From: Tritrichomonas musculus
Lineage: Eukaryota; Parabasalia; Tritrichomonadida; Tritrichomonadidae
Reading direction: 5' to 3'
Length of the DNA stretch: 64,000 bases
NCBI GenBank assembly: GCA_039105265.1
Contig: JAPFFF010000003.1
Coordinates: forward strand, 3,348,001 to 3,412,000
Shown: piece after piece, positions 8,222 to 17,198 of the stretch
How the letters are laid out: the number at the start of each line of letters is the position of its first letter
How positions within the stretch are numbered: the stretch's first letter is position 1
Position numbers and translations under genes: made by a program
The notes under the pieces: generated by a model
The model's database searches: none
The model's input: the letters and a program-made list of their open reading frames with translations, nothing else
What the model was told of the DNA's origin: nothing

Positions 8222-11200
8222 ATGAGTGGAAAAGCGCATAATATTGCTATTCGATATGATTACAATAGTAGTGAATTGCAAGATGACTATTATTATAAAG
8301 AATATGATGTGCCTCTGAATGATTCCAATAAACGTATTGGCATTGGAGATGTCAATAAAGCGCCAAATAATAAAGCTTCATATATATTTGTTCATTATTA
8401 TGATGAAAATGATGATAAAGATGATTTTTTCGAAAATGATTTTATTCAATTTGAGGATGACGTTCAATTTAGGGCAGAAATAAAAGCAAAATGGATTGTT
8501 ATTAATGATTGCAATATTTCATCATCAACAAAAATTTTTGGTAATTTTTACGATTTAGATAATGATCCTAGTTTTAATAACTTAATTGGTCTTGATTTAT
8601 CATTTAATAGCATTTGTGATCTCGAAGCAATTGCGCATATTATTAGAAATTCTCCTCAATTAAGATATTTAGATTTATCGCATAATCCAATTGAATTTCA
8701 AAGCGACCTATTTGAGAAAGTTTTAAGTGAAAATCCAGGGATTTCGGTGATTAATAGAAAACGTGTTACTCCATCAGATTTTTATCAACTTTTTAAAAGT
8801 AAACCAAAATACCGCAATGATGAAAAATACAAAATAAATCAGATCGATGCTGCAGTCAGAACAATTCAAAAAGATCGTATTTACCCACCAACCGCCGAAA
8901 GAAAAGTTGATAATGCTGATTTAAAAATAAATGGTTATAACTTAGGACCCAATTTTATTGATACAATTAATGTGACAGCCATTGATTTAAGTAATTGTGA
9001 TCTTGTTTATTTTGATTTTAACTTGTTTCCAAACGCCTTTTTTATTGATTTATCAAATAATCATATTAAAACATTTGTTTTTAAAAATGCTGAAGACAAA
9101 AAATTATTATATTTAGATATAAGCGGTAATGAATATGGAGATTTATCGAAATTTGCTGCTCATTTTCCATTATGTAATATCAATCCATCAAAACTCGGCA
9201 ATTATAAATATTCTCATTTCCCGAAGGATGCGAACAATGATGACACTCTTCGGAATGATTATGTTCGATTCAGCGATTTAAAGGAAGATATGAATTTCTT
9301 TTTAATTAATAAGCAAAATCGCAATTTTTCAAAAGATGTAAACCAAGAATCTAATTTAGTTAAAATTGAATGCAGTACTAAATGTAAAAATCGAGTCAAA
9401 TTTGTTTACAAAAATAATGATAAAAATAATGATAATAATAATGATAATAATAATAATGATAATAATAATAATTTATATATTTGCAGCTCGCATGAAATAG
9501 CAAGAACTCTTATCGACGATATTCATCATAAACAACCAATAGATCAAAATGGAATTGAAATAAATTGTACATATAAAGAAAATTTCGAGCATTTATCAAA
9601 TGGATTTGAAGGTTATCTACTTTATTTTATTGCTTATCTTAATATAGGAGATTTTGAAATTAAACCTATTGAATTTAATGAAATATTTACTAAATGTAGA
9701 AATATTTGTGAATTAATTATTAAGTTTACAAAAAAAGGAAAAAAAGAAGATACGGTTGATCAAACATATTTCAGAGATTTTCAAAAAAACATCATGAAAT
9801 CGTTGGTTTATTTTGAAATTAAATTCAATGAATATGAATTTGAAGATGAAAAACTTTACAATAGATTTATTAAGAAAATATGCCATCTTCCTCATTTGAA
9901 ATATTTTAATATAAGTGGTTACACTAACGCTCTATCAGAACGAGATGAAATTGACACTACATTTAAATTTTTAAGAGGACTTGATACCTTTAATGGATAT
10001 CGAAACCTTATTCCACCAACTCCTGCTCAATATTTAGCACTTACAAAATTTCACGATGCCATAAAAAAAAAGCAAGAAGGTAACATGAAAACATACTTTA
10101 ATCTTAATAATTTACAATTCTTAATTCTATATGAAAATGATTTAAATAATGATCCTGATAATGATATTATTCATTGGTCAAAAGTTTTACCAATTAGACA
10201 TATTAAAGTTGGTAGAATGGTAAATAAAGAAGTTGAATATATAGACGACACACAAGAAACTCAAGAATTAGTCAAAGACAAAAGCAAAGTCTTTGATAAA
10301 TATCCAAGACTAAGATATGTTAATGATAAGCGTACAACAAAAGGTCTTACGAGTAAAGATTCAGAAAAAGAAAATGAGCAATTCGATAGCTTTACTTCTA
10401 AAGCTGAACGAATTTTAAAAGGAATTTCACGAATTCAATTCTTCTTAGTTTATTCAGCAAAAGCATCTTCATCATTTACTTCCAAGCTTCTTTACCTTTT
10501 ATTTACAATATTGAACAAAATTGAAAGGTTTATGATTATAAAAAAAATTCGTTTAACTGATGATTTTATATCAAATTATGAAAAAATCGTTCTTTCTTCA
10601 TTGTTTCCATTACTTACACTGAAACTTCTTATTTGGGATCCTAGTTATAAATGGTTTTCTGATGTTTCAAAAAGCTTATGCAAATTCTGTTTGATCATAA
10701 CCCTAATGACTTCAACTGTTTTAGCATTTTTAATATTTTTTGCAATAATAGATAGTCGTTATTTTGAAAAAAGTGCCATTCCAATCCCTTATGCATTTCA
10801 ATTTTTAATATATATAATTGCGTTGGGTTTTCTCATTAATTACTATCGTGTGAATATTTATGTTAGAACAACAAAGAGAAGTGGAATAAGGGAAACTTCG
10901 CAAGAGCAGAATATCTTTAATGCATTTTTAGAATTCAAGTTCATTAAAAATAAAATATCTTACTCTTTACTGATTATTATGGTTATGCCAATATGTAGTA
11001 TCGTTCTTGGTTCGGATCCATCATTTACATTTGTTTACATATATAGATTGGTATATACACTCATTATTATTCTTTCTTTGGCTTATGTTCTAATATCAGG
11101 TACAATTAATCAATGGAAGAAAATTGTTGGCTATTTAGATTTAAAAGATGCTGATAAAAGATATGTTGAAAAAGACAATGATAATCTTGATTCTCATCAA

Positions 11201-11809
11201 ACATCTGATGAAAAGACTTATTATTTTGTAGCTGACAAGTCGGAAGATCAAGAAGGAAAGGGCAAAAAATTCAATTGTAATTTTGTATCTGAAGGAGCTT
11301 TAAAGTATAAAATCACTACGGCTGATAAAAAATATAACAAATTTGCAATTGAGTATCGCTCACCAACTCAAATTTTCTACGGTTCATATCGTTTTAGGCC
11401 TTTACAAAATTTATGTGGTTTCATTGATATTCTTCAAAGAATTGCTACTGAAGTGGTTTCTAAATTTTGTGAAAGATACCTGTTCATAGTTTCGTCGATT
11501 ATGCTGATTTATGTCTCTGTTTGGTGGCCTTATTATAATGTTGGAGAAAATATTGGAGCTGTTTTATCATCATTAGGAAATGTTCTAATGACTCTTTCAA
11601 ACTTTCTTTTGTATTTTTTCAGCATGGAAGATAATGAGAAAATGAAAATTATTGTATCATATGTTGATATTTTGGGAATGATGATGAGCCTTGTCGCACT
11701 TGTATTTCCAACAGCTTATAACTTTTTGAACAAGTATATTGAGAAGCGTCGGACAGAACCAACTTATAATGATATTAGTCTGAGTAGCATTGAGCAATAC
11801 TCTAATTAA
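8222..11809 (+). CDS. Leucine-rich repeat protein with C-terminal multipass membrane domain
   Basis: The 1195-residue protein has no close family name I recognise. The N-terminal part is cytosolic- or surface-like, with leucine-rich repeats (around residues 115-155, LIGLDLSFNSI and LRYLDLSHNP; again about 250-305 and in degenerate form about 530-700). An Asn/Asp homopolymer-like run lies at about residues 398-417. The C-terminal third has about seven hydrophobic helices near residues 821-844, 857-877, 912-930, 938-962, 1086-1105, 1110-1135 and 1144-1165, with a charged loop of about 120 residues between the fourth and fifth. LRRs joined to a heptahelical-like domain suggest a membrane receptor or scaffold, but no GPCR signature motif was seen. 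There is no signal peptide, so the LRR part may face the cytosol. No TCA initiator is obvious before this ATG. Confidence 0.8.
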   Translation: MSGKAHNIAIRYDYNSSELQDDYYYKEYDVPLNDSNKRIGIGDVNKAPNNKASYIFVHYYDENDDKDDFFENDFIQFEDDVQFRAEIKAKWIVINDCNISSSTKIFGNFYDLDNDPSFNNLIGLDLSFNSICDLEAIAHIIRNSPQLRYLDLSHNPIEFQSDLFEKVLSENPGISVINRKRVTPSDFYQLFKSKPKYRNDEKYKINQIDAAVRTIQKDRIYPPTAERKVDNADLKINGYNLGPNFIDTINVTAIDLSNCDLVYFDFNLFPNAFFIDLSNNHIKTFVFKNAEDKKLLYLDISGNEYGDLSKFAAHFPLCNINPSKLGNYKYSHFPKDANNDDTLRNDYVRFSDLKEDMNFFLINKQNRNFSKDVNQESNLVKIECSTKCKNRVKFVYKNNDKNNDNNNDNNNNDNNNNLYICSSHEIARTLIDDIHHKQPIDQNGIEINCTYKENFEHLSNGFEGYLLYFIAYLNIGDFEIKPIEFNEIFTKCRNICELIIKFTKKGKKEDTVDQTYFRDFQKNIMKSLVYFEIKFNEYEFEDEKLYNRFIKKICHLPHLKYFNISGYTNALSERDEIDTTFKFLRGLDTFNGYRNLIPPTPAQYLALTKFHDAIKKKQEGNMKTYFNLNNLQFLILYENDLNNDPDNDIIHWSKVLPIRHIKVGRMVNKEVEYIDDTQETQELVKDKSKVFDKYPRLRYVNDKRTTKGLTSKDSEKENEQFDSFTSKAERILKGISRIQFFLVYSAKASSSFTSKLLYLLFTILNKIERFMIIKKIRLTDDFISNYEKIVLSSLFPLLTLKLLIWDPSYKWFSDVSKSLCKFCLIITLMTSTVLAFLIFFAIIDSRYFEKSAIPIPYAFQFLIYIIALGFLINYYRVNIYVRTTKRSGIRETSQEQNIFNAFLEFKFIKNKISYSLLIIMVMPICSIVLGSDPSFTFVYIYRLVYTLIIILSLAYVLISGTINQWKKIVGYLDLKDADKRYVEKDNDNLDSHQTSDEKTYYFVADKSEDQEGKGKKFNCNFVSEGALKYKITTADKKYNKFAIEYRSPTQIFYGSYRFRPLQNLCGFIDILQRIATEVVSKFCERYLFIVSSIMLIYVSVWWPYYNVGENIGAVLSSLGNVLMTLSNFLLYFFSMEDNEKMKIIVSYVDILGMMMSLVALVFPTAYNFLNKYIEKRRTEPTYNDISLSSIEQYSN
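9412..9473 (+). repeat. AAT/GAT trinucleotide repeat within a coding region
   Basis: This impure run of aat and gat codons encodes an Asn/Asp tract in the LRR-membrane protein. It is probably length-variable by slippage. Confidence 0.75.
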
Positions 11810-12063
11810 ATATTTTATTAAATTTATATCTTGCTTTTGAATGATAATTTGTTTTATATGAGTGAATAGTCACGTAGCAGGTTTATGATATAGTTATCAA
11901 AAAACTTGAATCTATTTTATTTTTTATCATTTTTATATTAATGTTAAATGTTGTATAAATAATGAATAAATGCCACAAAAAAATATCTATGAAAGAAGAT
12001 ATGGATGAAAACAGCTTTTTGATTTGAGTAGTTTACATTTTTTTTAGTTTGAAACAAGATAGC

Positions 12064-12090
12064 CACTTTTTGAGCGTAGCTCAAAAAGTG
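12064..12090. repeat. Perfect 12-bp hairpin
   Basis: CACTTTTTGAGC and GCTCAAAAAGTG flank a 3-base loop (GTA). The CACTTTTTGA word recurs in the terminal repeats of the element at 23223-23622, hinting at a related mobile family. Confidence 0.7.
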
Positions 12091-13578
12091 TCTTTATCAA
12101 ATTTATAAATTATTTTATGTGTATAGTAACGGCAAAAATATATAATTGCTTTATTTTTTAATTATATATTGCAATTAATGTAGTATTAAATATTGAATAT
12201 AATATTGTCTGGTTTTAATCGATAAATGCATCGGTAAACAAAAAACTTTTTTTGTGAAAAATAATTACAATAAATATTCAATTTAATAAAAATATTTTTT
12301 TTTTCATATCTTTTTATTATATTGTTTTTTCGATATATTTTATATATTTATATTATTATGTTAAATTTGTTATATTATTTATTATTTCTTTAACTTTTAA
12401 TATTTGCATTTGTTTTAATTATTTAAAATATATTTATACTGCAAAGGTGATATTTATGTTTTTCTTCATGTTAGCATGCTAGTTTACTCTTGTGAGCATA
12501 AAATAATACATTATTACTATCATCAGCATGACTAAGGTTTGATTTTTATTTTGACATAAAAATTGATGCTAGAACTCATATTCATTAAAATTACTCTAAA
12601 TACATGAATGTATATCTCGTTGGTAAACAAAACTATAATTCTTCTTGGTTTCAATCAATAAAAAAATGGAATTTCGTTCTTTGGTATTTTAAAAATTTAT
12701 ATTTTATATTTTATATTTTTATTAACTCAAAGCATAATATAATTATTTCAATTTTGTTATATTTTATTTTTAGATTTATTCATTTATTCAGTATCAATAG
12801 AAAATGGATCATTGAAAAAAAAATTCAGAATGTATTTTGAATTCATATCTCAATATTTTTGAATATATATATCAATATATATCTTAATATTTATGAGATA
12901 TTGAAATATTTGAAATAACCTTTTAAAAAGTGTTTACATTTTATGACAATTTTAATATAAATATTCATTGACTGTAAACATGTATATTCATTTATTTATA
13001 TATAATATATATATTATGTTTAATATAAAATATTATAAATTGATATTGCATCTAATATCAATGGATTAATGAAATTATCGAGGCCCATATTTAAAAGAAA
13101 TTCTTAGATGCGCCTATCGAGTAGTTTGTTGCAATTATCAGTTCATTTTATTTCATACACGAATAAAAATAATATATCAAATTTGTAAGAAATAAAATTA
13201 ACCATAATCCTCTAAAATAATAAAAATTTAACAAAAAACTAATTTTTTTTTTTAAATTCCTTAAATTTTAGTTCATTTTTAAATATATACCTCAGGAGCA
13301 TGCTAATATCAATATATGATACAGAATAAGGTATTAAATTTATTAATTCTTTCTCAAATAATGTTAGATAGGAAAGATATTCTCATTATAATAATATTAA
13401 AAAAGTTAAAAATCCCCCTTTAAAATTAAAATCTTAGAGCCTAATTGCGATATTAATAAATATTTTTAAAAGAACAATGTAAAAAAATAAATAATTTGGT
13501 GGATATTTTCAAAATATTGAAAAATCCAAAATACGTTATTTTCGTTACTATACACATATTATTTTAGTTCTCTGTTTT

Positions 13579-13615
13579 ACAACTTTTTGAGTGTTTTATT
13601 AACTCAAAAAGTTGT
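13579..13615. repeat. Perfect 14-bp hairpin
   Basis: ACAACTTTTTGAGT (13579-13592) is the exact reverse complement of 13602-13615, with a 9-base loop. The arm resembles the 12064 hairpin arm (shared ACTTTTTGAG). Confidence 0.7.
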
Positions 13616-14273
13616 AGCTAGAGAATTATAAATAAAGTAAATTTTTTTTCGAATGGATATATCAGAAAAATTGAGAAGACTTGCATCTTGAACGACATGG
13701 AAAGGTTGTAATTGTGATTAATAGATCGAAATAATTATTTAAATAAAATAATCGATTTTGAACATTAGATAATATTGATAGGAAAACTTGATTTAGAAAT
13801 TGCATGTGAATCAGGAAAGTTTAACGAAAGATTATAAAATAAGGATTTATAGCTGGCATCTGGGAAATTAGTTTTTTATCTAAAAAAAAAAATATATTTT
13901 CTTTTATGATTCAATCAATTTATCTATCATCCAAAATTGCAATAATAGTAGTATTAATTATTTCTTTTTATATAATTATAAAATCAATATCTCCTTTTCG
14001 TATCATTATAAAAATATTTTAAAAAATGAATAAATTGAAAAATTTAATTGAAATTTATTTGGAAATTTGAATTGACCAAAAATAATAATACAAAAATTCA
14101 ATTTTCAAATAAACTCATAAAAGATAAAATATGAAAAATAAAGTAATTTATAAAAAGGAATGAAATAATGAAGAGAAAATCGAGTCTCTAATTTTGTGAG
14201 AAATATAAAATTTTTAAAACACTTTTATTTTTATATTGAAATTTTTTTTCTCATAATCAACAGAATATATCTG

Positions 14274-14414
14274 AGCAAACCATATATTTCAACCCCAAAT
14301 ATAAAATATTATTAGCCAATTAGCGTTTTTTAATATTTTTCAATACTTTACAAATGGACAACCGCTCTATTTATTTTTAATTATATACATAGAGGTTGAA
14401 ATATATGGTTTGCT
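14274..14414. mobile_element. Mini inverted-repeat element (MITE-like, 141 bp)
   Basis: Perfect 21-bp terminal inverted repeats run from 14274-14294 (beginning AGCAAACCATATATTTCAAC) to 14394-14414. The 99-bp interior is AT-rich and non-coding. No target-site duplication is evident in the immediate flanks, so an old insertion or a long hairpin cannot be excluded. Confidence 0.6.
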
Positions 14415-15294
14415 GTTATTTTGTATTTAAAAACTAAAAAAAAAATGATTAACTATTGAGTATGTAATACTTTATTATAAGTCTTGCTTTGCTTATTTGA
14501 TATTAATGAGCTACAGGCAAATCATCTTATATAAATATCAAAGAACATATGTTTTCTGGTCTTTCAAAGTTGTGGAAACGTAAAATGTTGACGATTTCAA
14601 TGTATTGACAACCAAATGCCAATATTGTATGTTTCTAGATTAGTATTCTACTTAATTACCAGCTTCTTGCGTAGTCATATGCGTTTAATTTAATACCATA
14701 AGGCTTATCATAAAAACGGCTTATTTTGGGCTTTGATCTCGAATGATTGATTTTACTTTCTCAAGTATTTCTAGAGATTGAATAATTAAATTACTCATAT
14801 CACGATGTATTTGAGCACTAATGATTCAAATTACTAATTTTATCTGTGAAATATTAATCATTGTACAAGAAATTATTACGTAATTTATATAAAATTGTAA
14901 ATCTTTTCTAATTATTTTCAAACTTTAGTGTGATGCATTAGCTAGTAGAATATAAACTGCATACTTTGTTAAATAATTTTAAATATTTGAGGCAAGCGGT
15001 TATCATATTACTGCTTGGCAAGTGTATAAAGATATTTTCTAATTTTTGTAAGTTTTGTAATATTAAATATTGCAATCAGAGAATACATGAGATGGAAAGG
15101 ATGAGTTAAAGTTGTAAAACAAAAACTTTCAAACTATAATTTTATGTTATTTTTTCAATACTCTGGTTTAAATGCTATTTCAACTTTACAGTTTTTACAA
15201 GTAGAAATAAATATTACTAATTTTTACATCTTTCATTTTATTTTTATAAATTTGATCAGATACTTCTCCTTCCAAAAATCTTTTCTAAGGAACT

Positions 15295-15299
15295 TCATT
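15295..15299 (+). promoter_or_regulatory. TCATT initiator of the 15308 gene
   Basis: TCATT lies 8 bases before the ATG, followed by a T run. It fits the trichomonad initiator. Confidence 0.5.
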
Positions 15300-15307
15300 T
15301 TTTTTTT

Positions 15308-16795
15308 ATGGCAGCTTCTCTTGTTTCTCCAGAACTTTTTCAGCTAGAAAGAAAGGTGGATCTTTTGCATATATCGCATTATCAAATAATTGGTGATGTA
15401 GAATACCATCAAGCCATTCAATCTCTTAAAAAAGCTCAATCAGATTTTAGTTCGGACGATCCAGAACTTCAAAAAAATGCTATAAAAGTATTTATTTTTG
15501 TATCCGGTAAATATGGATTTGGCAAAGGGACTCTCCCTCCTTTTTTTTTCAAAAGAATTAAAGAATTAATTTTTGGAAATCACGCATCAGTTGAAGTGAT
15601 AGAAATTTCGCTTCAACTTGTTGAATCAATTATTGAAATGTCTCCTTGGACTATTGAATCTTTTCTTAAATTGGACTTCCCAAAAGTTTTATTTGATAAT
15701 TTGAAAAGCAATGCCATTGGAATTCCTCCAGACAAAATTTCTTTCATTTTAAACGCATTTTTGGAATATAATACAGAAGCTTATTTTATTTTGAAATCAC
15801 TCGGATATTACAAATATGTTCTAGAATTATCCACAAAAGAACTTCCTAAAATTGATATCCTTTGGGTTCTTATTGCAATTCAATCTATAACAGCTTCACA
15901 GTTTTTTGATAAGATTGATTCATTACATAATATTGTTAATATAGCCATCAAGTATTTTGAAATGGCCAATAACACAGGAGATTTGGACATTATGTGTTTA
16001 ACGTATTTTCTTTTTGGACGATGCTTAGCTTCATATGATATATTAACTGAACCAGAATTAAGAGCAATCTGCGATCCAAATATAATTCAAGCAGCTTATT
16101 TTCTCATTGAGAAAAAATTAATGCCTAATATTAGATCAGTCTTTAACTATGTACAAAATTATATTTACAACGACGAAAATACTCTAAAATTTATTTCGAT
16201 GGGATTTGTTCAGCTCTTTCATCAAATATTCACTCTTTGTGAAAATGATTACCAAATACAAATACTTGACATTTTAAATAATGCAGCTGTATCTCCATTT
16301 GAATCAACTCTTGAAATACTAAAGTCCCCTATAATTAGAGAATATATTCCTGGTATATTTGAAACTGGTCGATTATCATTAAAAAAAACGGCAATCACCC
16401 TTGTTTTAACTTTAGTTGTCAAAGTTCCATTATTTTCACAGCATAAATTAAATTTAAATACAGATCCCAAAGCTGATGAAGTGGAATATTTATCAGGGGA
16501 TATTATTTTTACTTTGATTAATAACATATTCCGATCAATTATTGATCTTCTTATTAGTGAAGATGATGATATTATTAGATATTGTCTACAAGTTTTGCAT
16601 CATATAACATCAGAAATTCAAGTAGTTCAGCCAAGTCAAGCCAAAAAAATATTGGATTTATTCAATTTTGATGTTAGAGAAGCTCTATTTGATATATCAC
16701 AATGTAATGATGAAATTTCAAGAGCTCTTTCCGATAATGTAATAAAATCACTGAATTATTATTCATCAGCACTTGAAAAAGAAATGGCACAATAA
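15308..16795 (+). CDS. Helical-repeat (armadillo/HEAT-like) hypothetical protein
   Basis: The 495-residue soluble protein has no signal peptide or membrane helix. Nearly the whole chain is amphipathic helices with leucine/isoleucine spacing typical of ARM/HEAT solenoids (for example residues 60-120 and 320-440). A short N-terminal region has repeated SLKKAQSDF-type helices. Trichomonads have many such solenoid proteins of unknown partners, often called ARM-like. The start is supported by a TCATT initiator. No enzymatic motif is seen. The protein encoded at the right edge of the window has a similar all-helical make-up, but I see no clear sequence relation. Confidence 0.75.
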   Translation: MAASLVSPELFQLERKVDLLHISHYQIIGDVEYHQAIQSLKKAQSDFSSDDPELQKNAIKVFIFVSGKYGFGKGTLPPFFFKRIKELIFGNHASVEVIEISLQLVESIIEMSPWTIESFLKLDFPKVLFDNLKSNAIGIPPDKISFILNAFLEYNTEAYFILKSLGYYKYVLELSTKELPKIDILWVLIAIQSITASQFFDKIDSLHNIVNIAIKYFEMANNTGDLDIMCLTYFLFGRCLASYDILTEPELRAICDPNIIQAAYFLIEKKLMPNIRSVFNYVQNYIYNDENTLKFISMGFVQLFHQIFTLCENDYQIQILDILNNAAVSPFESTLEILKSPIIREYIPGIFETGRLSLKKTAITLVLTLVVKVPLFSQHKLNLNTDPKADEVEYLSGDIIFTLINNIFRSIIDLLISEDDDIIRYCLQVLHHITSEIQVVQPSQAKKILDLFNFDVREALFDISQCNDEISRALSDNVIKSLNYYSSALEKEMAQ

Positions 16796-17198
16796 GAAAT
16801 GTTTGAAATAAATGTATATAGATTTAATTTTTTTATTTTATTTGCTTTTTTGACCTTTTTTCTCTTTTTAAGTTTTTAAATCAAATGCATGAAATATTTT
16901 AAAAATTATTTCTGATATTTGAAAAATTGTCAAAGTAAAATTTGAATATTGTATTTATATTTTTTTGTTTTTGTTTTGAATAAATACTCTATATATCAAG
17001 AAATAATCTTTTCTGTTCAAAGGAAATCATTTCAATTCTATCGGAAAGGAAGCTCATATTTTAAATACTTTTTATTAATAAACGTCAATTATAATTCAAA
17101 AATTGTATATTCTCTCAAAAGATTAACGATATATCGATCAGTTTTCAATAAGAAAGGAAGTTAACTTGGTATGAGCAAGATTGACCGAAAAAGGAACT
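16796..17198. other. Spacer upstream of the helicase gene
   Basis: AT-rich. The 16949-17164 reading frame is not convincing. TAACGATA at 17123-17130 equals the Myb-recognition word known from Trichomonas vaginalis promoters. A 12-codon upstream ORF starts at 17171. Confidence 0.55.
17123..17130 (+). promoter_or_regulatory. Myb-type element TAACGATA
   Basis: TAACGATA lies about 75 bases before the helicase ATG. It matches the Myb recognition element described for T. vaginalis genes; whether it functions here is inferred. Confidence 0.4.

Larger units (their letters stand above)
11810..15307. other. Gene-poor AT-rich region
   Basis: About 3.5 kb without a convincing gene; the short reading frames at 12604-12840 and 15144-15347 are low-complexity Ile/Phe/Asn translations. 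It contains two perfect hairpins (12064-12090, 13579-13615) and a 141-bp inverted-repeat element (14274-14414), listed separately. 12840-13060 is a dense AT simple-sequence tract. The stretch 14500-15000 is slightly less AT-rich but shows nothing I can name. Confidence 0.65.

Noticed and set aside
9412-9473. Possible CRISPR-like or tandem array
   Set aside because: A simple trinucleotide repeat inside a coding frame; no spaced repeats. No CRISPR array anywhere in the window.
12604-12840. 78-codon plus-strand frame
   Set aside because: Ile/Phe/Asn/Tyr low complexity matching AT-rich spacer composition; no start context.
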